Positions 43,615 to 54,900 of a DNA stretch of 64,000 nt are shown here, one piece after another. The notes beneath the pieces were generated by a model, which worked only from the letters and a program-made list of their open reading frames with translations, was not told the origin of the DNA and searched no databases. Position numbers and translations under genes: made by a program. Location: contig JAQGBZ010000216.1 of NCBI GenBank assembly GCA_034687125.1, forward strand, positions 1 to 64,000, in the 5' to 3' direction. The DNA is from Neelides folsomi (lineage: Eukaryota > Arthropoda > Collembola > Neelipleona > Neelidae). Within the stretch, counting starts at the first letter, position 1. Each line of letters starts with the position of its first letter.

Positions 43615-44403
43615 ATGATGAACAATAACATAACGGAAGTTTTGGTCAAATCAGAATCTCAGGTAAACATTAACAATTTTATAATAAAGATTATCTTTAA
43701 CCTATTTTGTAATATTAATACCATACATAAATAAATATATTTGGTATAAAAGTGTACTTATTAAATACGTAAGATGTATTTTAAATTGCTGATATTATTT
43801 TAAAAGCATTTCATAATCATTTTATTATGATTTTATTTAAAGTTGCGGAAATTCACCGTGGGCATTCCATGGGAAATCAAGAACTTGTGCGTCGTCACGA
43901 GGGAAAAAGCTTGGGAGACTTTATCCTGCAAAGTTAACATCAAAGGAACGACTTGGAAACTCTCGTTGTCATCTGGTGATGAAGATCATGTCCGTTGCCA
44001 TTTTACTCTCATCTCTCCTCAGCAGGAGAAACTTCAGTACAATGCAAGGTTCCATTTGCAAAATAGTCTTGGAAAAATCGGATACTCTCAAATTGGTAAA
44101 CTCTTTAATAATTCATTTAATTAATATTTTATTTTATAATTCACATTTTAATTACTGTTTTGGAGTTAAAATATTATGCAGATTTATAAAACAATCGAAA
44201 CTCAAAACTCATATAAAATTACGTTTATAATTTATATAGGCTCAAACAAGATGATTATTTCGAGCGAATCTCAGCCCCAGATGTGGGAAGTGTTGCGAAT
44301 GAATTCCAATTTTGTCAATCCAATCGATGATATGAAGTATAACAACATGCTGATGCTTTATATTGAAATGACCATTGTTGGAGAATCAAGAATCTTTAAC
44401 TAA
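43615..44403 (+). CDS. MATH-domain protein without BTB
   Basis: Three exons, 43615-43662, 43843-44095 and 44240-44403, join in frame to 154 aa. The fold signature is that of the MATH (TRAF-like) domain: PWEIKNL at the start, KGTTWKLSLSSGDED in the middle, HFTLISPQ, NARFHLQN, and a closing strand MLMLYIEMTIVGE that parallels LTLFCEVSVV of SPOP. In SPOP and TDPOZ proteins a BTB domain follows; here the protein ends a few residues after the MATH domain (ESRIFN, stop). It could be a substrate-binding module on its own, or a shortened paralogue. Two Met codons open the protein. Assignment is by pattern, without a search. Confidence 0.65.
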
Positions 44404-44551
44404 CTATTTTATGTACGTGCTGCTTCTCATCTCATTTCTCTTAAACAATTTCTCTAATTTTAATAACCAAAATTGTAAAATTATATTAAATAATAGTTTA
44501 GATTCTTATATTATAAATATATGAAAAACGAAAAAATGAATTTTAGCCATA

Positions 44552-44776
44552 GGTACTCCCAAAACCTACCTAGCCGTGCACTTTTGGACTTTAGCGTCAT
44601 ATCAATATTTGAATTTCTAAAAATGCATTTATACCGTTTTGAACATTTTCTCCATAATTTTTTTCTGAACGGAGTAAAAGATAATTTCGATGTCATATAA
44701 ATAACATACATTCATTCAAATCTTGATATGACGCTAAAGTCCCGAAGTGCACGGCTAGGTTGGTTTTGGGAGTAGG
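44552..44776. mobile_element. Tc1/mariner-type MITE (221 bp, TA ends)
   Basis: Terminal inverted repeats of about 60 bp: 44554-44614 (tactcccaaaacctacctag) and its reverse complement at 44714-44774, with about four mismatches. The outer ends read TA|CTCCC...GGGAG|TA, as expected for a TA target duplication. The approximately 100-bp centre is AT-rich without coding. Low divergence between arms suggests recent origin. Confidence 0.75.
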
Positions 44777-44820
44777 ATCTATCTTTATAAAATATCAGGG
44801 TTTGTGCTATTAAGCAAACT

Positions 44821-45303
44821 TTTAGCTCTTACTGCAACAGTGGGGGCTAAATTGTAAATGCCAATCTGACCGGAATCTTTCCATGTAAAATGTAACAGGG
44901 CCTTTTTTTAATTAACCCGATCGTCCTCGAGAAATCTGCGACAATGTGGGTTTTGGCAAGGAGGAGTTTTACAAACTTTTGAAATATTTTGTAAAAGTTG
45001 GCGAGTTTGAGTTTGACATACGTTCATATGGAAATGTTTTTTCACAAATTCTTTTCCTCTCTTGCCTGATTCTTTATGATTTTTTTTTAAAAAATATTTA
45101 TTTGTCCGGCTCCGGGCCCCAAATGTGCCTGGGGATCATAGCTATGCTAAAGTCCGACTCGGAATCTGACGTTCTTGTCCGTATCGACCTTCAGGTACCG
45201 GTAATACCCGAATCAGGTAGCAAATGCTAAATTCTGTGTCATTGTCATGATTTTAAAAGGTTTTTAATTTTAATTGAGCCCACACTGTTGTAATAAGAGC
45301 TAA
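44821..45303. mobile_element. Second inverted-repeat element (about 483 bp)
   Basis: 44821-44848 (tttagctcttactgcaacag then tgggggct) is matched by the reverse complement of 45277-45303 at about 25 of 28 positions. The interior is less AT-rich than its surroundings and holds a 94-codon frame of unknown meaning. No transposase motif is seen. Confidence 0.55.
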
Positions 45304-45347
45304 ATGTTGACGGATTACCGAAATACACTGATATTTTATAACTAAAG

Positions 45348-45547
45348 ACCAGCAATGGGATTTTCAACTTTAAAATAAGAATCTTATTATTTTTGCCGGA
45401 TTATTGCACGTACAAATGATTGATAAGAACAATATAATACCATTTAATTCAATAGCAAGTTGGAAATCCTTGAAAATATATACACTATTTAATAGTTTTT
45501 AATAGAAAGAAGTTACCAACCCGTCGGGAGACGGGTCCATTGCTGGT
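45348..45547. repeat. Short inverted repeat with nested hairpin
   Basis: accagcaatgg at 45348-45358 is inverted as ccattgctggt at 45537-45547. Just inside the right arm acccgt/acgggt (45519-45524 / 45531-45536) forms a 6-bp GC-rich stem. Possibly the remnant of another small element. Confidence 0.4.
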
Positions 45548-45816
45548 AAATCATAAACATTTTTAATTATTGACTTTCTTTACTAATTCAACATTTAAAA
45601 AACTAAAATCTACTATTATACGAATTACATATAATATTTATCAGATATGATAACTATTACATATGATAACTATACAGATACATAATATACTTAAGTATTA
45701 ATTTAAGTAGCAAACAATTAAAAATTATAATACGAAAGCTTTCGAGTTAGCACAATACAATACAATTAAATATTAAATAGTTCAACTCTGCTTAAAAACT
45801 CATTCTTTTGTTTAAA

Positions 45817-48800
45817 TTAAGAGTCGCCGATCTTTTCTAGTATTTCCAATATCCAATCTCCGAATGCGTCTACATGAGTGAACGTTGCAGGATTTTCCAA
45901 GTTTCGATTTGTACTGTCGATTTTATTCACAATTCCCTGCAAAAAATGTTTTCGCAATTAATTAAGTCATATTAATATGTCGTATATTAACAAAAAATGA
46001 AAAAACAAAATTTAGTATTCTATTGTCAACCTTTAGTGTGTATATAGATTTAGAACTTCTCATGTAAGACAAATACATTCCGCTCCCTAGAACGTCTAAT
46101 CTTCGTGGAGCTAATTAGTAAAAATTACATTAAGTGTCAAGTGTGATTTAATAAATTGAATTTTAATTCATTAATTTGAGAAACTTTATTATTACTTTTA
46201 ACCCATTCAGCACAAAAGTTTGTGTCATCGGATACTTTTTCATCATCACAATAGTCATTGCTTCTTAATTCGCCAACTTGTAAAGAATTATTTCCGTCAC
46301 TGATGAATCCAAGAGTCTTTAGTGGAATTAATCAAAGCCCATTAACTAACATTATTTACATTTTAAAAGTTCAAGTATCAAAAATTAATAAATTTTAATT
46401 ACAATTCCCGTTTTCCCAACTCTTGGTGGCAATCCAGTATTAGGGAGAAGATAACAAACTGGTCTTATAAATTCTCCGAAAACTACAGGTTCTAGTAATT
46501 GAATAATTCCTATATTCGAATTAATCCGATCATCTCGATATGAATCAGGAATCCAAACTTGGCTTATCTAAACAAGTTTAAATTATTAATCCCATTTAAT
46601 TATTAATTATAATAATGATAAAGTATACCAGTTTTGGCAATGAACTTACTGCATGTAATTTTGCAATGCTGTCCTCAACATTTTCATCAAAATTGCTACT
46701 CACAGCCCCGACAAAAACTTTATAAAATTCTTTTCTTTCTGGTCTCATTTTCAATTGAATGATACAATGAGCTGCAGTGACAAGGACGCTTCTTTCGATC
46801 AAAGAAGCGCTGCATACAAAATCATATTTCCCTTGTTTGTATACAAAAATGGCTGCAATCCAGGGATAAATAATTAATCCATTTGAGTGCCTTCGTCCAG
46901 GTCTGGGCCCTTTTACAACAACGCCGCATTCTAAATGTATAAAAAGTTAAATAATTACTATTTAAATTAATTGAAGTAGTAGATTCGATGATTTGATCCA
47001 AGTTGTAAAATTTTAAATTCAATTTACCAAATTCACAAGAAAATTGCTTAATTGGATTCCATGTTAAATCTCCTCCACATGTCCGTTCAATAGAAAATTC
47101 CTTAGATTTTGAGCGATAGAAATTTCCGCATCTCAATTTAATTTTTGTTGAAACTAAAGGAGCATCACAGTCAATTGGAACGATTCTTACAGTTGAATTT
47201 TCAACCGGCCCTTCTTCCTTTTCAAAGGTGCATTCAGAAATCACTCCCTGTTTAATAAATTAATAATTTTAATAACTCATTTAAATCGATAATGAATGAT
47301 CTAGTTTAATATTAATGTAGAGTTATGTAGTATTGCAGTATTATTAATAAAATATTTATTCTCACTTCGGTTTCACGAATTACTTTACAAGTTGAATTCG
47401 TCTGTGCAAAATTATCATCAATTCCTTTTTTCTGGGAATCGAGTAAATTCTTAATATTTTCATCAATAAATTCCTGCGGACGACCGGCAAATTGTTCATC
47501 AGGTTCAAATGTCTTCTTGAGATAACTGTAATTGCATGACTCGACGCTCTCATCAGCTCCATTTCCACAATCGTCGGTTTCATCACATATCAAAGCTTCT
47601 TCTACACATTTACCACCAATACCACAACGAAATTTCTTTGCATTGTATCCAAATTTTGGACAATGGTCTTCAACGATTTCGCAGTATCTTCGATCTTCGT
47701 CACTCCCATCACTGCAGTCATCAATGGAGTTACAAACTTTACTAATTGGAATGCATGAACCATTTATACACGGGAATTCTCCTACTTGGCATCTAAAACA
47801 TAAAAACAATAAGCAATTAAAAAAATTAACTAATTATCCGTAATTAAGAAATAAAATTTTTTAATCTTACTCAAGATTTTTTTCTATCCATTCAAGTGCT
47901 GGCCAAATTCGACCAAAGAAATAAAGAGAATTTTCGTTGCATCTTCCACGTTTTCTGCTAGGAATTAAGGCAGTTATTGAATTCAAATACCATTGGTTTT
48001 TTAATATAGGGAAAAGAACGGCGCTTCCATGAAGTAAACATGAATTTCTTTTCTGTACTTCGCTCCCATTTGCTAATAAACAATACAATCATTAATAAAA
48101 CATTAAATTTAATTAATAATATAATTAATACTTGGAACTGTTCTTCCGCATGATAAATGATTTGATTCATTTCCTTTGTAATAATATTTAAAGGCCTTCC
48201 GACATTCTTTCTGTGTTAGGAATTTCACAGACGTTTGTTTTAGCTCCATTGTGTCTCCGGGCAAGCCATAGCCGCCGAAGATGGAAGGAGATTGAATTTG
48301 AAATGCCGGGATATCATTAAGATTATTTCGATTCCTTGGTGGTTTAATTACACAAGCAGCTCGAGCATAAGGAGTTTTTAAGTTTAATTCTGCTTTTAAA
48401 TGGTAAATGAAGAAATGAAATTCGCGATTCGTGTCTTCGTGCTTTGTGAACGGAACGATATGACTAACCTGAAAATCCATATAATTTATTTTAAAATCGT
48501 AAAATTGTATTAAATATTAAATTTATTGCTTATTTTATAGATTCATTTCGATAGTTGATTCTCAATTACAATGTGCATATATTTATATTTAAATCTGATA
48601 AATAATGATTTAATTTACCTGAACAATTTGTGTATTTCTATCAGCATCAAATAAACTAGATGAACTTAAACCTACAGCGACTTTATAATTCTCAGGCCGA
48701 GCAATTTGATATTTCCCGTTTGTTCCAGGTGGAAGTGATCCGTAAATTCCACCAGCCACAGATAAAATCTTTGTGGGACTTAAAATGATCCCATTTATGT

Positions 48801-49266
48801 AAAATTTAAATACTGATGATTTGGATCCTCCTCTTAAGAATATAGCAGCTGTCCAGGGAATCTTAGTTCTTAATTCTCCTTCAATTTCATCCACCTTACC
48901 GCAATCTGGAACTAATATACACAATATCAATTAGATAAACATTAAAATATATCCTAACATATAGAGTAACATTTAATTCCAATTGGAAAATTAATTAAAA
49001 AATTAAAAAATTCATATATCATTCATCTATTTATTTATTATTTATCTTGAAAAATAATTTGAATTAATGAAGTGGAATAAGGTAAATGGGAGATTTAAAG
49101 ATGATGAGAGAGATTTGAACGTGTGAACAAAGACATTACACTGGACGTGGGCAAGTGGAGCAAAGTTGAAGGCGTCCGGTTGGGCATTGATGAGTTGTGT
49201 GGTGGAAATGTTCAATAAAATGGCAAAAGTAATGAGAAATTGAACGTGGGCAGAAAGGAAGCTCAT
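45817..49266 (-). CDS. Secreted double serine-protease homologue with LDLa and CCP modules
   Basis: Secreted modular protein of 790 aa from eleven exons: 49266-49140, 48911-48619, 48468-48132, 48072-47871, 47792-47366, 47247-47028, 46930-46650, 46567-46403, 46316-46196, 46110-46031, 45936-45817; all phases close. Order: signal peptide (to about residue 29); trypsin-like domain 1, where ILSVAGG stands in place of TAAHC and CLLHGSAVLF in place of GDSGGP; LDLa 1 (about 321-357, CNSIDDCSDGSDE) and LDLa 2 (about 364-406, CDETDDCGNGADE); a Cys-rich CCP/sushi-like segment (about 463-535); trypsin-like domain 2 with intact VTAAHC (His590) but NSNIGIIQL at the Asp position and LGSGMYL at the Ser site. 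LDLa-CCP-protease is the plan of arthropod modular serine proteases that start immune cascades; this one looks non-catalytic, so perhaps a regulator. The donor at 46195 was chosen to keep frame. Confidence 0.85.
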
Positions 49267-51974
49267 AATTTCACAGTCGGCAACTTTCCTCTAATTTGAT
49301 CTCAAGTATTTGTAATAATGACCGAGATCCGTGTTGTCACTCTTGCAGATTATCACTACTCGGATCACGATTTTTAAATGAAACAAAGGAACCGTCCCTT
49401 TTTACAATTCAACTCACCAGTCAAAGATCTCATTTATAGAAATAAATTATGTGAAAATTTACAATTTAACTTCAACAACTTTCTGTACATTATATTTCAA
49501 TTCGTTAAATAAGTCTTATTGGATCACGCGTTGGAAATTAAAAAGGGAGAAATGAAAATAAATTAATAATTTTTAACTTTAATTAAATAATACAAATTAT
49601 GTATGGAGGGTGAACGGGAGAGAAATTGGAAGATTCGAATGAAGGGCTTCGTATTCCTGCCATTTAAATAAACTCAAGGTAGACTACCCAAAGTGATTAG
49701 CAAGAAAAAACTTGTTTTGCACTGTTGATTAAAACAATCAAATATATAGGTACAAATACAGAATAATATATATGACTAGTCTTATAATCCTTTAATACAT
49801 TTCATTAACATTTTATTTACTGTAACTTAATTCTCAGCTTCTTGGTAATTTCCCTTTGTTTCGACTATTAAAGCCACTTAAAGGCTATTAAAGTATAAGT
49901 ATACCACCAGAACATAAAGATGGTTGCAAATTGTTGAACAAATTACATTTGCTCCCTCCGTCAATGGAATATACATATAGCATACATATGATACATATAT
50001 TTGCATATAGGTAATTATGTATAGCGGATATAATAAAATAAAAATTAAATCCCATTGATTCAAATGAAAATAAATGAAATGACACTGGACCTACAATTAC
50101 AATACAAGTTTAAGTAAACAAGTGTAAGATGCTTGCGTACATCGAAGCGATCATCATAGGTTTTACAGATATACTGGTTTCATACATTGTCGCAAATCCC
50201 AACAATTAGACGTCAATTACACATATCACACAACATGAGTAAAGTACAAAAGAGCTGACGTTCGTATTTTTTTCAAATGAACTTACATTTAATGTTAGAA
50301 CGAGATCTTTTTATACGTCAATTAAAATTTTGGCACGATTGGAAATTTGGATTATTTGATATTATAAATTCTTGGTAGTTGACATCAAGATGATTGTTTA
50401 CATAAACTACGCAGGTAAAGATTTGTATTCAACCGGCATCTTGATTAAATGAGAACTTTGAACTATTTAACACTTGTTATTCTTTTATAACCTCCATGTA
50501 ATGAATTCAACAATAGGAGTAAACGAGACTTTGAACAATTTATTATATTCATTTTATGGAATTTTCATCGTGGGGTTGAACGAGAGTTGGATGAAGTCGG
50601 TGAGTGAAGTGCATGCATGAGGTTTTTACAACAGATGAACCAGATTTGAATTCTGACACATACGATCGGATGGTGAATTCAAAGAAGTGATCATTTCTCT
50701 TCTTTTTTTCATCCTTGTTTTCTTCAAAGCCGTACAGGAACTGATTCTTGAATAAATTCATTCGGTAATGGAATGTGAATGCTTTACAAATGTAGTTCTT
50801 TGCTCTTCATTATAAAAGAATTTAAAGACAAGTAGCTTGTACCTAACTTAACCTAACCTATTGGATCAGAAAATCAGCCCATGTCCGAAATTTGCAAATT
50901 TGCAAACTAAAAATAAAAGACATATTGGGCTTTATTGGAATAAAAATTTTTAAAATTGGTAAAACGAAAACCCAAATTGTTACTTCAATTAAATCAAACT
51001 TTTCTGCAATTGTGGTCACCCATACTTTTATTAAATTATATTGATTATCCCAAGTTCGCTCTTTGGTGATTTGTAACGGGAAATTTAATATCCGCTGTTT
51101 TTCAAGTTTTTATGTTAAAGTTTAAAAAAAATTCTATAGTGAATTGCAAACGAATCAGTTGAGTTTTGGGATCTCAATTTCTTCTTTGCACGCTCAAAGG
51201 TAATTATTTAATGATGATGCGTAAATGATCATCTTTCACTCTTGTTTTCTCTTAAATCTCCCCTCCAAGTGACATTGTTTGCAGAACTCGGCTGTAATTT
51301 CCTTTAATTTCTCTCGCCCTCTAAGTTTCACCATTTATCATACATATTTTACATGTATTAACTATGTGAATTTGTATCTCTTGAAGAAGTAGGCAAAAGA
51401 AGTTCAACAGGCTTCCTGCCATCCTCCATTATCACGCACGTAAATCTTCCTCCGTTGAACCTACGAGGTCTCACGTAGTTTTTCTTTGATCCCCCAAACA
51501 CTGTTTCTTATCCCTCTTGACACCTGCCACCATCCGTCGTAAGGAAAATAAAGACACCCCATTGAACTTCAAAACCCATTCATCTTTTTATTAACCTCAA
51601 TTTGCCTTTCTTATAACAAAATAAACATTTTCTTTATAAAAGTAACAAAACAGATATCAATAAAACGAGATTTAATGAGATTTAACAATATATTTAACAA
51701 TTAAACATCTTTAACATTTCTCATAAAAATAAACAAAAATGTTGGTTAAGAAAAATGGTTAATCCAACGTTTAACAAGTAACAAAATGGAACTTAAAGCT
51801 AATATTTATTAAAAAATATTTCATTAAAATGTTTAATATATTTTTTTAATAAGTTTTATAAAAATAATTAATTAAGTTTTCATTTAAAAAATATATTATT
51901 GTGTACTGATCCGTACACTTATAATTAATTTTTGTGATAAAATAAATTATTAATAATTATTAAGGTAAGACTCA
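49267..51974. other. Intergenic, no gene seen (2.7 kb)
   Basis: The part at about 49267-49440 is probably the promoter and leader of the protease-homologue gene. The part from about 51540 probably is the 3' UTR of the GMC gene. Between them lies AT-rich DNA with short frames (for example 50549-50761) that show no motifs. Confidence 0.55.
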
Positions 51975-54900
51975 TCATGATGAGGAATGAACAGGACGGG
52001 TCTTTTGGGTTTCATCGAATATCCTGTCACGGTATCGACGTGGTTCGACTCCGTCCAATTTACGACCTTCTTCTTTAGGTTCTGGAACTCCTTTCCTGTT
52101 GAATTTAACCTTCGTCCTGATTTCCGTCTCCATCGGCATCACTATTCTGAATCGATGGTTCTTCACCCTCACGTCAACCTCCTTGGACACTTGACTCACT
52201 GGGATTTCCCGATCTGATGCAAAGTTTTCTCTCCTTTTAAACGGACGCTCTCTGTGCGACATGGTCGGATCGTATTTGACCTCTTCTCGGGATTTATTGG
52301 TTCGTTGGGTCGGTCGCGTTGGTCGAACTCGAGGATTTTCGCTCTTTTCTTCTCTCCTTTCACTTCTTACATCAGTCGGTCGATCTTTTGCTCGTTCAAA
52401 TTCCCTCAATCGTTCCAATATCTTGTAACGTTCGCGGAAAAGCTCTTTCAAACGCTGATCTCTTGTTGACTTATTTCGCGAGTCTTTTGAATCCTCGTGG
52501 CGTTCACTTTGGGCTGGATTTAAATCCTCGACATCTTTCACTCTCTCGATTCGCTCTTTAGAACGAAGAGGTTCGCGAACTCGTTCCTTTGTTTCTTTTG
52601 ATTTTGATGGTTCGCGGGTTACAATTTCTTCCCTTGAACGATCGCGGGGTATAGGTTCGTCTCTAACACGCTCGCGACTTTTAGATTCTTCCCTTACACG
52701 TTCGCGACTTTTAGATTCTTCCCTTACACGTTCGCGACTTTTAGATTCAACTCGTGAACGTTCCCTGTTCAAATCTTCTTCTCTTGTTCTTTCTCTGCTT
52801 TTAGACTCTTCTCTCACACGTTCGCGATTTGTAGCTTCGATTCTTGCACGTTCGCGTTCTTTAGCTAATTCGATTTCTGCACGTTCTTCCTCTTTCCTCT
52901 TTTCATATCTTATTCGTTCTTCTCTGTAATTTTGCGTTTCTGGCCTTTGGTCATAAAATTCGCGGTCCGTTTCTGGAACCACTGTTGGAGATTCGTTTCT
53001 ATTATTCGTCTCGTAATAATTTCTAGCACCTTCAGGTTCATTTCTCTCTCCTTCTGGTTTGTATTTAATCCGATCTTTCCGAACTTCCTCTCTGACCCTT
53101 CCTTCTGATTTCAACCTTTCCCTTCGTCCTTCTTCGGGTTTCCAAGAAGGTCGGCGTTCAGCTTTTGAGCTTTCTTCTTCTCTCCATTGATTCCTCTCCG
53201 TTTCCTTTGGAGGTGCCGTGATTTTAATTATGTCTTCCATTCGCTCATCTTCTTCACGATTCGGATTCCGAAGAGTTGAATATTCGAAATGTTGAGGAGC
53301 CACAACTTTGTTTTTCTTATCCTTCGATTTCTTATCTTGGGAATGAAGAGAATTTCTATGTGGAATTTCATATTTCGGGATGTGTTTAGAAGCTTCATTT
53401 GTCAAAAATTCCTCGTCTTCCACATCGTGTGGTTTTCCATAAGGAGGTCCGAATTCGGAATATCTTTCCTCGTACGATTCTCCTTTGACATATCTTTCTC
53501 CATACATCGGTCCACCGTCTCGTGTGTATTCACTCGCATGGTCGCTCAACAAAGATTCCAATTTTTCCAATTTTGCATCATTTTTAAAATAGTCCCCTTC
53601 GCTTTTGTATTTAGTCTGGTCATTTAAAAACTTGTGCTCGTCATAGGGCTCATGATGTCCGCCCGAGACTTCATGCCCATAGTGGGTCTTTAAATCCTCG
53701 CCACCATAGCCCTCATTATGATCTTCCTTTATTGGCTCGTGGTCAGGCGGAGCGTGATGGAAATGCTGATGAGTTACTTCATGCTCTTTCTCGTCCCTCA
53801 CCTCGTGATGAGTTTCTGGTGTGGGGGCCTGTGGAGCAAACAATTGACTCTCTTGCTGGGCCACTTGACTAATCACTTGGAGGGGAACTTGGGGGACCAA
53901 AGGTACAAATGGCACTTGGACAACGTGAGGGGTAAACGTTTGAACTTGATGAACTACAACTGGCTCCTGGACTTGATGCCCTTGATGGACAAGGTGGAAA
54001 GGTGATGGCCCCGCATGTGCATTATACTGATGAGTTATGTGGGCTGGAACTGGATTCGCCAATTCACCACCAACAACAGAACCAGGATGTGCAGAATGTT
54101 CATCCGGTTCGGTTTTAATACTTTCAAAATGAACGTGAACCTCTTCGGGTTGTTTGTCATAAGGATGGCCCGGATGGCCATAATGTTGACTTTGGTCCAC
54201 GGGGCTCGGTGTGGGTTGGAAGTAAAATCCTTGATCATTTGGATTGGGGATCTTTTGGTAATATTGGTGAACAGATTGGATCGGACCGGAATTGACATGG
54301 AATGTTTGATTGGAACGAATGGAGTGGGACGGAGGTCTATGGCCACCTGGTCTAACTGGAGTATATTCAAAGTAATCTGTAGCATGGTCATGGATCCAGG
54401 TCTTTTTGATCATGTCTGCTCCTTTTTCTCCAATCATAATTGCCGCGGCACCAGTCGGCGTTGACACGATTGTGGGCATGATGGACGCATCGATGACTCG
54501 GAGTCCTTTGATCCCAATCACTTTCAACTCAGAGTCGACGACTGCATATGGAGAAGACCGTGGGCCCATCGGACATGTCCCAGCGTAATTGTGAGCAGAG
54601 ATGGACAAATGACGGAGATAACCTGTACAATTTAAAGACATCAATTTCAAGACATCAAATTCAAGTTAATTAAAATTTATCTATTTTATTGACAAGTCCA
54701 GAGTTTCACTTTGACAAAATGTAAACAATAAGAATGGAAGGAAGGAAAGGAGTTGTAAGAAGATGGAGAATGGACTAGGTAGCATAATTAAAAGTGAGAG
54801 TTCCCAAATGTCAATACTAACTAAATGCAATGCACTAAATGTAACTAATGATAAAGGTAAAGTAAATGTAAGAGAGAAGTCACTCACATTCCCAATACTC

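Larger units (their letters stand above)
44404..45816. other. Convergent intergenic rich in inverted-repeat elements
   Basis: Three inverted-repeat structures lie head to tail here (44552-44776, 44821-45303, 45348-45547). A 94-codon open frame at 44946-45230 lies inside the second and shows no recognisable motif. Confidence 0.6.

Noticed and set aside
44946-45230. 94-codon plus frame inside an inverted-repeat element
   Set aside because: No transposase or other motif; kept only as part of the element.
50549-50761. 70-codon minus frame between the protease and GMC genes
   Set aside because: No signal, motif or splice partner; its length is expected by chance.
52041-52060. ggttcgactcc, a tRNA B-box match
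   Set aside because: It lies in coding DNA, and no acceptor stem or A box is present at the right distance.
52681-52860. Regular repeats that could suggest a CRISPR array
   Set aside because: The units are contiguous in-frame codons without spacers, in a eukaryotic coding exon.
53289-54464. Several plus-strand frames of 95-149 codons
   Set aside because: Antisense to the long open last exon of the GMC gene; hydrophobic or irregular composition without motifs.
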